From: Pseudobutyrivibrio ruminis DSM 9787
GTDB taxonomy: Bacteria; Bacillota; Clostridia; Lachnospirales; Lachnospiraceae
Direction: 5' to 3'
DNA: 64,000 bases
Assembly (NCBI RefSeq): GCF_900218035.1
Contig: NZ_OBMR01000003.1
Location: 62,001 to 126,000 of the forward strand
Part shown: in pieces, positions 19,133-28,567 of the stretch
Layout: every line of letters begins with the position of its first letter
Position numbering within the stretch: the first letter of the stretch is position 1
Made by a program: the position numbers and the translations under genes
The notes under the pieces: generated by a model
What the model was told of the DNA's origin: nothing
The model's database searches: none
What the model saw: the letters and a program-made list of their open reading frames with translations, nothing else

Positions 19133-19437
19133 GTTGCTTTTTCACATAGACTTTAGTGGGGGAGCATGCTAATATCTTTCGTATCGAAACACGATTCTTT
19201 TGAACCTGGTTCACAGGTTCATGTCCTGGGGTGCAAACAGGGCATTATTTCCATTTTATACTTTCGGGGAAACAATAGGTGGATTTCTTGCAGTGCGCCT
19301 TTTTGGAAAATTGGCGTTGGCAATAGCAAAGGTGGTGAAATTGGTAGGAAAATAGATATTTGATTAGGGCTGGCGATTAGTTTAAAGTGTCCGGATTGGG
19401 GCTGGGGATTGTCTGGTCTGGTAAAAGAGGAAGGTTG
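19133..19437. other. Intergenic stretch without a supported gene
   Basis: No convincing coding region on either strand. There is a perfect 7-bp hairpin at 19202-19220 and small stems near 19178-19190 and 19225-19240, so a structured RNA is possible. The stretch from about 19365 is G-rich and contains two imperfect GGGCTGG-GATT copies about 34 bases apart, then runs into the arm array. Confidence 0.4.
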
Positions 19438-19837
19438 GACTATATATGCTGACTAGGGCGGGGAAATATAGTCGAGATTTACTGGCTGGACTATATATGC
19501 TGACTGTGGCGGGGAAATATAGTCGAGATTTATTAGTTGGACTATATCAGGAGAAAAGATAGAGGATATATAGTCGGTGGAGATGGGCTGTGACTATATA
19601 GGAGCCTTGTAGCGGGCTATATATAGTCAAAATTGGGCTATCGGACTATAAATTACGAGGAGATGGGGAATATATAGTCAATTATTGGTCAAAATGACTA
19701 TATGGACAGGCGGATGGAAATATATATAGTCCGAGACGGCGAAAATGACTATAAAAGGACTGGCTTCTATATGTATTTATAGTCGGTGGCTTATATTGCT
19801 GACTATAAATAGAAGGTATATGGGGAGTTCTATAGTT
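19438..19837. repeat. Array of 16 alternating GACTATA / TATAGTC arms, 51-54 bp period
   Basis: GACTATA starts at 19438, 19489, 19540, 19592, 19644, 19696, 19747 and 19801. TATAGTC starts at 19467, 19518, 19569, 19622, 19673, 19725 and 19778, with a last TATAGTT at 19831. The two orientations alternate without exception, giving eight inverted-repeat units with about 36-38 bases from arm end to arm end and about 15 bases between units. The first two units are nearly identical over 51 bases; in the others only the arms are kept. Stems extend to 8-9 bp in several units, and unit 7 (AAA/TTT) against unit 4 (TATA/TATA) changes both sides together. The array ends 31 bases before the nuclease-like gene. 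Confidence 0.9.
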
Positions 19838-19868
19838 AAAAGATAGATGAGAAATGGAAAGGAAACAT

Positions 19869-20681
19869 ATGACAAGTTACAAACAGATTTTAAAACTATT
19901 GAATGCTCGCAAGGTGGAGCTTGATACGATTATTGAAACAAAGAAGATTGAATTGAAAAATGCGCCAGAAGGAGAACTACGTACTGCTAAGTGTAGAAAT
20001 AAGATTCAGTATTTCAAAAGACATAAAGGTGGAGACTCAAATGGAGAATACATAAAGTATTCAGAAATAGATTTAGCCAGAAGATTGGCCCAAAAGGAAT
20101 ATGATAATCATGCTTTGCAAGCAGCAGAGAAAGAAGTGAGACGGTTAGATAGTTTGAAAAGATTGTACGAGGGGATGGCTATTGAGCAAATTGGGTCCAA
20201 AATGGTTAGAACAAAAATGGCTTTGGTTACACCAGTGGAGAAGTCCGACGAGGAATATGTGGCGGAATGGTTGGCGCAGGAGTATGAGCCATTTGACTAT
20301 TATAGTGAAGCGCTTTCATATGAAAATAGCAAAGGAATAAAAATGAGGTCGAAGTCGGAGGTGCTGATTTCGAATATATTGGATGAGCTAGGGATTCCTT
20401 ATTTGTACGAGAAGCCACTGAAGCTTTCAAAATATAAGACGGTGAGTCCAGATTTTACTTTGCTTGATATGCGGACTAGGCAGGAGGTCTATTTGGAGCA
20501 CCTGGGAATGTTGGATAATATGGATTATGTAGAGAAGAATATGAATAAGATACGGGCCTATGAAGAGGCCGGCATTTATATAGGATGTAGGCTGTTGATT
20601 TCACATGAGGCAAGAAATGCCCAATTTAACGCGAAAAGTGTGAGAGGAATGCTGTCGGAATACTTTAATAAAAGTATTTAA
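19869..20681 (+). CDS. PD-(D/E)XK nuclease-like protein, function unknown
   Basis: A 270-residue protein with a helical, coiled-coil-like N-terminal half (to about 110) and a C-terminal domain that reads like a PD-(D/E)XK nuclease core: RSKSEVLISNILDELGIPY, then SPDFTLLD, then EVYLEHLGMLD, where His replaces the usual Lys. From memory, similar proteins with this RSKSE...PDFT...EHLGM pattern are widespread in Lachnospiraceae and unnamed. ATG 19869 is chosen over 19854 because GGAAAGGA precedes it. It directly follows the arm array. DNA cleavage is inferred, not shown. Confidence 0.7.
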   Translation: MTSYKQILKLLNARKVELDTIIETKKIELKNAPEGELRTAKCRNKIQYFKRHKGGDSNGEYIKYSEIDLARRLAQKEYDNHALQAAEKEVRRLDSLKRLYEGMAIEQIGSKMVRTKMALVTPVEKSDEEYVAEWLAQEYEPFDYYSEALSYENSKGIKMRSKSEVLISNILDELGIPYLYEKPLKLSKYKTVSPDFTLLDMRTRQEVYLEHLGMLDNMDYVEKNMNKIRAYEEAGIYIGCRLLISHEARNAQFNAKSVRGMLSEYFNKSI

Positions 20682-20747
20682 GTAATAGGTTTTAGCAAAA
20701 ACGCAATACAAAAGAATAACGTCTTTGTTCAGATTTACGATACTTTT

Positions 20748-20777
20748 ACTCCAAGTTTTCTAGCTTGGGGTATTTTC
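20748..20777 (+). terminator. Intrinsic terminator after the nuclease-like gene
   Basis: CTCCAAG/CTTGGGG arms (20749-20755 and 20764-20770, one G-T) and a T-rich tail. Confidence 0.6.
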
Positions 20778-20778
20778 T

Positions 20779-20803
20779 TGCCAAATTTTTGCACTTCCTG
20801 CCA
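20779..20803. promoter_or_regulatory. Surface-gene box A (TGGCA tandem, reverse orientation)
   Basis: TGCCA at 20779-20783 and 20799-20803, period exactly 20, lying 122 bases before the VWA adhesin start. Same architecture as the boxes at 33960, 35657 and 43211. Confidence 0.55.
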
Positions 20804-20819
20804 ACCCACTTTAAAATCG

Positions 20820-20832
20820 TTACACGGTGTAA
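20820..20832. promoter_or_regulatory. Perfect palindrome in the adhesin upstream region
   Basis: TTACAC-G-GTGTAA, 17 bases after box A; a possible operator. I do not see it repeated elsewhere in the window. Confidence 0.3.
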
Positions 20833-20925
20833 TAACATATCATTCGGAACACAAGATTGACACAGTTTATATACATTATCGACACATATACCGTTTCAGT
20901 TAACGTTTAAGGGAGTATTTGTTAA

Positions 20926-23900
20926 ATGAAAAAGAACAGATTACTTAACAGAACATTGTCTTTTGGTCTTGCACTTGCGCTATTTCTTTCTTCACCTGCA
21001 TCAGTGTACGCTGAAGAAATTAATAATGCGTCTGTGGAGATTATGTCTGAAAATACATTAGAGGATAATGCTGCAGCTGGAGGGGAGTCAGCTGACAATA
21101 CAGCAACTGATTCCTCTGCAACTCAAAAGTCTGAGTCTGGTAATGCTTCTTCTGAAGCAAGCCAGACAGGCTCAGATGGTTCTGCATCTGAGGATGATTC
21201 CAAAAACAATGAACAAGTAAATAATAAATCAACTGAAACACCTTCACAGGAAACAGTAGCAGATGAGTCTACTACAACAGATGAGACTGTTTCTGAAGAT
21301 AACAATGCCGAGACTGAGGAAGTGGTTGAGGAAGAGACTGACGAAGAAAAAAAAGAGTCAAAGAATAAAGCGGATACTTTTCATGCAACTGTAGATGGTT
21401 TTGAAATCACAGCAGATGTACCAGAATGTGCTTTTGATTCAAATGATATTAAGTTCGAGGCTGAGGCTTATGAATTGTCAGATAGTGAAAAAAAGGCTGT
21501 TGATGAAGCAGTTATTGAAGGGGAAAACGGCAAAAAAGTTTTAGATTATTATTCATTCGATTTACGTTTTATTGTAGATGGAGTAGAGACCAATCCTAAT
21601 GATGGATATTCAATAAATGTATCGATTTCGCTTGTTAATAATATTCAGAATGCATCTGTTGTTCACTTTGATGAACAACAAAATGATGTCAAAGAAGTTT
21701 CTTCAACAATCAACAATACTAATAATGAGAGTAGTGAAATTGTTTTTGATGCAGAATCTTTTAGTGTATACACTGTTGCGGCTACAGGTTCAGGAAATTA
21801 TTTGGGATATATTTGCTGGGGAGACAGCATAAAGGCTGCAGTTAAAGCTTATGACGAGAACGGAAATGCTATAAATACAGAGTCTAAGTTTGAATGTGTT
21901 ACGTTGGACAGTACAAAATCTGATACAGGAAATTTATCTGGAAATTCTAATGGTACAGATAAAGATTATTTCGAGGAAATTGTACCTGAAATTGCTGGTT
22001 ACACATACAGTGGTACATATGATTACAACCCAATTGAAAATGAAAATGCTATTAATATTTGGAATATAAGTAGCAACACTACAGAAAATAGCGCTAATTG
22101 GTGGTATGTTGTTAATGCCAATACAAAAAGTTGGCAAAATTTTAATACAAATGGCAACAACAATTATTACATTGAGATATATGTGATTTATACAGCTAAG
22201 ACAACTGAAAGCGATATTACTTACTTCAAGGGTAATCTTTTCGATTATGAAAAGGATTATGTAAATAATGAAACCATGAAGCAGGATAAAACCAACGGTG
22301 CTCTAGTATTCCATGAGTGCGGCGGTAATGTTAATGGAGAAGCTGCAAATTACTACAAAAAGAGATGGAACTTATGTAACACTATTGGCAATTCAGATGG
22401 TACGGCTACTGCATATCAGGGAACAGTAAATAAATATATGCAAAACAACTTGCCAGTTTATAAGTATGCTTTTGCAGATATTTTTAATCCAGATAGTCCA
22501 TTGTTTACCGAGGCGACTGGTAGGGATACTGAAACAAAGACAGATGATACAGTTGTTTACAAAGACGTTTTAATTCCTTTCTATCAGGAAGATGGATACT
22601 ATGTTTTTGATACAACTACAGATGATGCAAATAATCAGAGAAACTATTATACATACAATAGTTCAAGTAATAAGTTAGAAAGATCAAAAGTATACAATCA
22701 GAATAATGGATTCTGGCCATTTGGAACAGATGATTATTATTTTGGAATGAGCTTCCAGGTTAATTTCAACATTAACGAGGATGGACTTACAGATGATGAC
22801 ACCAAGCACACAAAGTTCGAGTTTGCAGGTGATGATGATGTATTAGTATTTATTGATGGCAAGCTTGCACTCGATATGGGCGGTGTTCATGAGACTGTAA
22901 AGGGCGATATTGATTTTGCTACAGGCGAATGCAAAGTTACATATGCGTATAACTCTGATAAAAGTATAAATAGAGAAGTTGAGACAAGAGCACTATACAC
23001 AGATGTGCTTGAGTATTCAAGTAAAGAAGCTGGTAGAGCGGCCTTGTCAAAAGGGGCTCATACATTAACAGTCTTTTATCTTGAAAGAGGTGCTGGACAA
23101 TCAAATTGCAAGATTAAGTTCAATTTTGTAAACACAGATATAGCAGCACCTGTAGATGTTTACTTCAACAAAGTTGATGAAGTAAATAATCCACTTGCTG
23201 GAGCAGAGTTTGCTCTTTATCCAGTAAGTGATGAGAATTGCACAGGAGATGCTTTATATAAAGCAACATCAGGTACTGATGGAAAAGTTTTATTTAAAGA
23301 TGTAGAAGCAGGTACTTACTACTTGAAGGAGACAAAAGCTCCAGTTATTGGTGAGGGTGAAACACAGATTGCTTATGCATTAACCAATGTTATTTACAAG
23401 GTAACAGTTACAGCAGGAAAATCTGAAGTAGTTAATGGACAGCCTGTTGTAAAAGAAGCAGGTAGCTTCAAGATTGTTGCTGTTGGAGATGAGAAAGAAA
23501 CTCCGGTAACAACAATTGTAAACAAGCAGATGTCTAGCAAGACTGTAGTTGATTACAGTAAAACGGCTAAGGTTAATAATTGGGATAATCGTATTTACGA
23601 TATTACATTAACTGCAAATGCTCAGGGTATTAAATATGTGCCAACTATAGAAACTATTCCTGCACCTGTAGATGTAATGCTTGTTGTTGATGCTACATAT
23701 TCAATGTATTTCCCTGGTGATTTAACCACCTATACAAGGGGAACATCCAGATTAGATACAAGTGTAACTAAGAATTCGGGAAAGAGATATTATTTCGAAG
23801 GTGCCCCAGATTCGTACACTGTTTATGAAGTATTCTATGATAATGGATGGAAATATGTGGATTCATCATCTGCACAAGGTATGAATAACTATGGTGGAAC

Positions 23901-26166
23901 GGGTGATATAGCATCACTTACAGAGTCGGTAGTACTTAAAATCGGCAATAATAGCGTCAAGGTATACGATCATGATAATAAAGAGGTATCATCAGTAAAT
24001 GAAGATGGAACACATTATTACTATTATGATTATACGAATAATAAAATATATGAGATTTATTACAAAAGCGGTCAGTGGTTACGTAAAAGGACTGATAAAA
24101 CTAAATGGAATGCCCTCAACGGTGAGTTCCAGTACACCTACAAATATGGTGACAAAGAAATAACTCAGTTCTTTACATCACCATCTAATGGAAAAGAAAC
24201 TAGATTATCTAGTTTACAAGATCAGATAGGAGATTTTATTGACACATTAGCAGAGATTAATCCTAGCAACAGAATAGGAATTGTTTACTTCAATTCTGGT
24301 TCAGGAAAGCTTGCTGATTTGACTACATTAAATGCTGAGGGTGCGGCTAAAATCAAGAATATAATTACTGGTAGTAGAAGCAATTCAAATTCTCTTGCAA
24401 GTAAGATTGGATCAGGAACTGATCAATCATTAGGTTTGGGCGCAGCAGTATCATTGTTTGACGATGAATCTAATCGTATGAAGTATACATTCCTGATTTC
24501 AGATGGATGCCCTACAACATCTAAGGATGGAGTAATTAGTTCATTGAGACAAAGTGTTAATACTCTTAATAGCAAGAGTGTTACTTGCTTGAGCTTAGGA
24601 ATTGATGTTCATAGTAATTCAAATAAGACTTCAACAGCTGATCAGGTATTAAAAGCAGCTGCATCAAGATCAGATTTGTATTACACATCTACATCGGAAG
24701 AATTGTATAAGCAGTTTAAGCTAGTTACAGAGGAGATTACAAAGTACAAGGCAGTTACTGTTTATAAGTCAGGTACAATTGTTGATTACATTGATGATAG
24801 ATTTAGTTTGGTTGGAAATCCAAGTGATTACGGCGGAGCAGCAATCACAGATGCTTCAGGAAATGTGATTGGAATTAAGTGGACTGTAGAAGAAATCAAG
24901 AATTGGGAAAAGACCATAAGGGTTCAGGCTAAATCAGATTTTATGGGCGGAAACGTTATTACTACTAATACACCGGATTCTGGTGTGATTGTAGATGACA
25001 CATTCTACCAGTTCAAAGAACCAACGGTTAATGTAAAGCTTTTAGATTTGTCAATTGAAGGTAACGAGACAACACTTCTGAAAGATGATACATATTCACC
25101 GGTTGCAGCGGTTAATGAATTGCTAAGTACATTGACAACTTCTGATGGCAATAAGATTGCTAGGATAGTAGATGATAAGGTTTCTGCATCGGCATTGCTT
25201 GATGGTGAGCCAGTTAGAATTCCTTATACATATGGAAGCAAAAATGATTATGTTGGTGATATCGAGGTTTCCCTGGATAAGGCTAACAATGCAGTTGATG
25301 CGGTTGAGAAAGAAGGGCTAGTCGTTGCATCAGTATTAGGTGATGATAGTTATTCATACATCTTGCATATCTCTTACATTGCTAAGGAATATGGTGATAG
25401 ATGTTCAGAGGTAGTCAAAGGAAATGTAACCACTCCTGATAGTGATGATGTAAGTACAGGCTACTATCTAAAGTCAGTTGCAGATACAAATATTGATAAT
25501 GCAATAAAGAGAAACGGTAAAGCTAGCTACGACATAAATGTAGTAGATGCAGCAATTCTCGTTGATAAGATTGGAAGTATTGGTTCTACAACAGGATTGT
25601 TTGGAGCACAGTATAAGGTTTCTACAACAAGTGATTTTAAAGATTCATTTAGAAATGCTACAACAGCAGGCGATAATGAAACATACAAGTCAATGGTAAT
25701 TGATGGACTTGGAATCGGAACCTTCTATATTAAAGAGGTTAAAGCTCCAAATGGATATTCGTTAAGTGATGAAATATTCACATTAACAATTGCTAATACA
25801 GGAAAAGCTAGTGAGTACAAGATGACAATCACGTCATCTAATGGCAGAAGCTTTACTGATGAAATATCAAAGGTATTTAGTGTATTAGCTGATAATGCTA
25901 CGGACAGCGGATACTTCTTCAATGAGGAAGTAAAAGCCATCCAAAGAAATTCAACATGCTATCTACTTAATGAGACAAAAGATGATTACACAGTAGTTGT
26001 TGGAACAGAAGTGGCAAAGATAGCGTTTAGCGCTGTTGATCCAGTGCTTTACACACTTCCAGAAACAGGTGGAAGCGGAGTATATGTTTATACAATCGGC
26101 GGTATCCTACTAATGATTGCGGGGGCGCTGTTGTTATATAAAAACAAGAATAATAAAAGCAAATAA
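20926..26166 (+). CDS. Giant VWA adhesin, pilus-tip type, LPETG-anchored
   Basis: A 1746-residue surface protein, probably the pilus tip adhesin. Order: signal peptide (about 1-29, ending VYAEE), acidic Ser/Thr/Glu-rich linker to about 145, a region of unknown fold, a fibro-slime/PA14-like domain (about 595-735, FGMSFQVNFNI, FAGDDDVLVFIDGKLALD), a Cna-B/SpaA repeat (VDEVNNPLAGAEFALY ... YYLKETKAP), a von Willebrand A domain from about 915, a second Cna-B repeat (YIKEVKAPNGYSL), and the sorting signal LPETGG with a membrane helix and Lys tail. The MIDAS motif reads DATYS (Asp922) rather than DxSxS. It starts the pilus operon after GGGAG; the next gene follows by 22 bases. Confidence 0.88.
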   Translation: MKKNRLLNRTLSFGLALALFLSSPASVYAEEINNASVEIMSENTLEDNAAAGGESADNTATDSSATQKSESGNASSEASQTGSDGSASEDDSKNNEQVNNKSTETPSQETVADESTTTDETVSEDNNAETEEVVEEETDEEKKESKNKADTFHATVDGFEITADVPECAFDSNDIKFEAEAYELSDSEKKAVDEAVIEGENGKKVLDYYSFDLRFIVDGVETNPNDGYSINVSISLVNNIQNASVVHFDEQQNDVKEVSSTINNTNNESSEIVFDAESFSVYTVAATGSGNYLGYICWGDSIKAAVKAYDENGNAINTESKFECVTLDSTKSDTGNLSGNSNGTDKDYFEEIVPEIAGYTYSGTYDYNPIENENAINIWNISSNTTENSANWWYVVNANTKSWQNFNTNGNNNYYIEIYVIYTAKTTESDITYFKGNLFDYEKDYVNNETMKQDKTNGALVFHECGGNVNGEAANYYKKRWNLCNTIGNSDGTATAYQGTVNKYMQNNLPVYKYAFADIFNPDSPLFTEATGRDTETKTDDTVVYKDVLIPFYQEDGYYVFDTTTDDANNQRNYYTYNSSSNKLERSKVYNQNNGFWPFGTDDYYFGMSFQVNFNINEDGLTDDDTKHTKFEFAGDDDVLVFIDGKLALDMGGVHETVKGDIDFATGECKVTYAYNSDKSINREVETRALYTDVLEYSSKEAGRAALSKGAHTLTVFYLERGAGQSNCKIKFNFVNTDIAAPVDVYFNKVDEVNNPLAGAEFALYPVSDENCTGDALYKATSGTDGKVLFKDVEAGTYYLKETKAPVIGEGETQIAYALTNVIYKVTVTAGKSEVVNGQPVVKEAGSFKIVAVGDEKETPVTTIVNKQMSSKTVVDYSKTAKVNNWDNRIYDITLTANAQGIKYVPTIETIPAPVDVMLVVDATYSMYFPGDLTTYTRGTSRLDTSVTKNSGKRYYFEGAPDSYTVYEVFYDNGWKYVDSSSAQGMNNYGGTGDIASLTESVVLKIGNNSVKVYDHDNKEVSSVNEDGTHYYYYDYTNNKIYEIYYKSGQWLRKRTDKTKWNALNGEFQYTYKYGDKEITQFFTSPSNGKETRLSSLQDQIGDFIDTLAEINPSNRIGIVYFNSGSGKLADLTTLNAEGAAKIKNIITGSRSNSNSLASKIGSGTDQSLGLGAAVSLFDDESNRMKYTFLISDGCPTTSKDGVISSLRQSVNTLNSKSVTCLSLGIDVHSNSNKTSTADQVLKAAASRSDLYYTSTSEELYKQFKLVTEEITKYKAVTVYKSGTIVDYIDDRFSLVGNPSDYGGAAITDASGNVIGIKWTVEEIKNWEKTIRVQAKSDFMGGNVITTNTPDSGVIVDDTFYQFKEPTVNVKLLDLSIEGNETTLLKDDTYSPVAAVNELLSTLTTSDGNKIARIVDDKVSASALLDGEPVRIPYTYGSKNDYVGDIEVSLDKANNAVDAVEKEGLVVASVLGDDSYSYILHISYIAKEYGDRCSEVVKGNVTTPDSDDVSTGYYLKSVADTNIDNAIKRNGKASYDINVVDAAILVDKIGSIGSTTGLFGAQYKVSTTSDFKDSFRNATTAGDNETYKSMVIDGLGIGTFYIKEVKAPNGYSLSDEIFTLTIANTGKASEYKMTITSSNGRSFTDEISKVFSVLADNATDSGYFFNEEVKAIQRNSTCYLLNETKDDYTVVVGTEVAKIAFSAVDPVLYTLPETGGSGVYVYTIGGILLMIAGALLLYKNKNNKSK

Positions 26167-26188
26167 AGGAAAAGGAGAGAAAAGAAAG

Positions 26189-27577
26189 ATGAAAAAGATC
26201 AGAAAAATCGTTGCTCTTGCACTTGCAACAGTAATGATGATGGCAATGAGCATTACTGCTTTTGCTGACGAGGCTGTTAAAACAGCATCAATTACAATCA
26301 ATGGGGTAGAGGCTGGTGCAACAGCAAACATCTACACAGTAGCTACAGTAAATGACAAGAATAAGATTGAAAAATCTACATGGGCTTCAAGCTATCCAGT
26401 AGAAGAATCTCAGACAATTGAGGAAGCTATTGTTTCAGAAGAAATGACAGCTGCTCAGGTACAGGCTTTAAACAAGAACTTTACAGATAAAAAGCCTTCA
26501 GCTGTTAAGCCTGCTCAGGTAGCAACAGATAAAACAGTTACATTTACAGATCTTGCAGCAGGTGTGTACTACATCGACATTACACCAGCAGAGGGTAGTT
26601 CAACAGTATATAGCCCAATGGTTGTAGTAGCTATTACAAGAGATGGAAATGGTAACTATGAAGCAGTTGATAAGACAGCTACAGCTAAGGCAACAACAGA
26701 TGACCTTGAGAAGGAAGCAAAGGATAAACTTGTTTATAATGGACAGGTTGTAGATTTCAAAATCACAAAGACACTTCCAAACCATGTTACAAAATTTGTT
26801 GTATATGATTACACAACAAACCTTTCTTCATTAAAGGATGTAAAGGCAAAGGTTACTGTTGAGGGACAGGATGCAAAGGAATACACATTTGTAGAAGCAT
26901 TTAATGATAAGAATAAAGACAACAGATTTGCTCTTGACTTAACAGATCTTGTATATGATGGAACAGATTTTGTAGTTGCTAATGCAGGTAAGAAAGTTAC
27001 AATTGAATATTCTGCAACAGTAGCAGATCCAGAGTACAATGAGTTCAAGAACGAAGCAACATATTCTACAAAGGATGGCGAGGAGTCAACACCTAAAAAG
27101 ACAGAAGGTTTCGAGGCAAGAATTACACTTGAAAAGACTGGTTTAGATAAAGCAATCTTACCAGGTGCTGAATTCACATTAACAAAGAATGGCACAAAGC
27201 TTTATTTCACAGGTAAGAATGCAAGAGGCGAATATGTTTACGATACATCAGTAACATCAACAACAGAGGGTGCAACAGATACACTTGTTACAGATGATGA
27301 AGGTCTTATTAAAGTAGTTGGTCTTGATGAGGGTACATATCAGTTTACAGAGACAAAAGCTCCAACAGGTTATTCAATCAATGAAGACATTGATGAAGTA
27401 GTGATTACAGAAGATATGGACGACTATAGTGTAGAGCTTCCAGTAGTTGATCCTACACTTGTTAAGCTTCCATTCACTGGTGGTATGGGTACAACAATCT
27501 TTACAGTACTTGGTGTAGCTATCATGGCTATGGCTTCAGCTCTTTACTTTGCAACAAAGAAGAAGGCTACAAAGTAA
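26189..27577 (+). CDS. Major pilin, SpaA-like, LPFTG-anchored
   Basis: A 462-residue pilin subunit: signal peptide (1-25, ending AFADE), an N-terminal pilin domain, a middle domain of the isopeptide fimbrial type (KLVYNGQVVDFKITKTLPNH), a Cna-B domain (LEKTGLDKAILPGAEFTLTK ... QFTETKAPTGYSI) and the sorting signal LPFTGG, helix and Lys tail. I do not see the classic VYPK pilin-lysine motif; the linking lysine may lie in another context. The start at ATG 26189 follows GGAGAG. The tip adhesin precedes it and two class C sortases follow. Confidence 0.88.
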   Translation: MKKIRKIVALALATVMMMAMSITAFADEAVKTASITINGVEAGATANIYTVATVNDKNKIEKSTWASSYPVEESQTIEEAIVSEEMTAAQVQALNKNFTDKKPSAVKPAQVATDKTVTFTDLAAGVYYIDITPAEGSSTVYSPMVVVAITRDGNGNYEAVDKTATAKATTDDLEKEAKDKLVYNGQVVDFKITKTLPNHVTKFVVYDYTTNLSSLKDVKAKVTVEGQDAKEYTFVEAFNDKNKDNRFALDLTDLVYDGTDFVVANAGKKVTIEYSATVADPEYNEFKNEATYSTKDGEESTPKKTEGFEARITLEKTGLDKAILPGAEFTLTKNGTKLYFTGKNARGEYVYDTSVTSTTEGATDTLVTDDEGLIKVVGLDEGTYQFTETKAPTGYSINEDIDEVVITEDMDDYSVELPVVDPTLVKLPFTGGMGTTIFTVLGVAIMAMASALYFATKKKATK

Positions 27578-27615
27578 TTAATATTCGCTGAGTTAAGAAT
27601 GAAAATATGATGTGG

Positions 27616-27639
27616 CCCGGCGGCTGAAAGGCCGCTGGG
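27616..27639 (+). promoter_or_regulatory. Intercistronic hairpin between pilin and sortase genes
   Basis: Nine-base GC-rich arms (27616-27624 and 27631-27639, one G-T) with a TGAAAG loop and no U tract. It probably stabilises or processes the abundant pilin mRNA, or partly reduces sortase expression. Confidence 0.5.
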
Positions 27640-27673
27640 TACACTATCAAGGAGAGGACAACAGTTAGACACA

Positions 27674-28567
27674 ATGAAAGCATTTTTACTGAAACATTAC
27701 AAAACTATAGCGACTGCAGCGTTGATGATTGTTGGTTTGTCCTTGTTGGTGTACCCACTGGTTGCAAACACTTGGAATAATCATGTGCAAGCAACTTTGG
27801 TAAACAACTACACAGAGGCTGTTGATACAGCTATTTCAGAAGGTTCACTGGATGTTGATGCTGAGCTTGAAAAAGCATACGAGTACAACGAAGAGTTGTT
27901 ACCTTCTATTTTGCCAGATTCCTTTGCAGAGGCAGAGGCAAATGGCGTAGATGATAATTACATGAGCTTACTTAACACCAACGGTGATGGAATCATGGGA
28001 TACATTCAGATTCCTTCAATCAATGTAAAGCTTCCTATTTTCCACACAACATCTGAAGAGGTTTTGCAGATTGGTGTTGGCCATTTGGAAGGTTCATCAC
28101 TTCCAGTAGGCGGAGAGAATACTCATTCAGTTCTTTCTGCACATCGTGGTCTTCCAAGTGCTACACTATTTACAGACTTGGACAAGGTTCAAATTGGAGA
28201 AGATTTCTTCATTATTATCATGGGCGAGTATTACGCTTATGAAGTTGATCAGATAGAGGTGGTTGAGCCTGATGATACATCACTCCTTCAGGTAGAGGAT
28301 GGTCAGGATCTTTGTACATTAATCACATGTACACCATACGGTGTAAACACTCAGCGTCTCATGGTTAGAGGCCACAGAGTTCCTTACACACCAGAACTAT
28401 TGGCAGATGCAGACACTCCACTTTTCGGAGCAGTCAGCTTACATACAAATTACCTTCTTTGGGTAATAGTTGGACTTGCTATTGTAGGAGCGTTCATCTT
28501 GATGCTTTACATAATGGACAGAAAGAGAAGTCAGAAGGATAAGGCAATTGAAACAAAGAGTTATTAA
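27674..28567 (+). CDS. Class C (pilin-polymerising) sortase 1
   Basis: A 297-residue transpeptidase that joins pilins through their LPxTG sites. N-terminal membrane helix (13-31), catalytic His157 (SAHRGLPSATLF), Cys219 (TLITCTPYGVNT) and Arg228, and a C-terminal helix (about 262-282) typical of class C. A lid motif of the DP[FWY] kind is not clear; PDSF near 81-84 occupies the expected place. The ribosome site GGAGAGG lies 16 bases before the ATG, which is long. It is followed by an overlapping second sortase gene. Confidence 0.92.
   Translation: MKAFLLKHYKTIATAALMIVGLSLLVYPLVANTWNNHVQATLVNNYTEAVDTAISEGSLDVDAELEKAYEYNEELLPSILPDSFAEAEANGVDDNYMSLLNTNGDGIMGYIQIPSINVKLPIFHTTSEEVLQIGVGHLEGSSLPVGGENTHSVLSAHRGLPSATLFTDLDKVQIGEDFFIIIMGEYYAYEVDQIEVVEPDDTSLLQVEDGQDLCTLITCTPYGVNTQRLMVRGHRVPYTPELLADADTPLFGAVSLHTNYLLWVIVGLAIVGAFILMLYIMDRKRSQKDKAIETKSY

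Noticed and set aside
19195-19245. tRNA-like look of GAACCTG-GTTCA-CAGGTTC
   Set aside because: Only one arm can be formed; no acceptor stem or anticodon arm fits around it.
19166-19363. Possible 65-residue gene in the intergenic stretch
   Set aside because: Unlike protein in composition, with no ribosome site, in a region rich in hairpins.
19438-19837. CRISPR array reading of the GACTATA/TATAGTC region
   Set aside because: Arms are only 7-9 bases, alternate in orientation, and there is no constant repeat or cas gene.
20857-20892. TTGACA as -35 of the giant adhesin promoter
   Set aside because: No acceptable -10 at 16-18 bases; nearest AT-rich hexamers are at wrong spacing.
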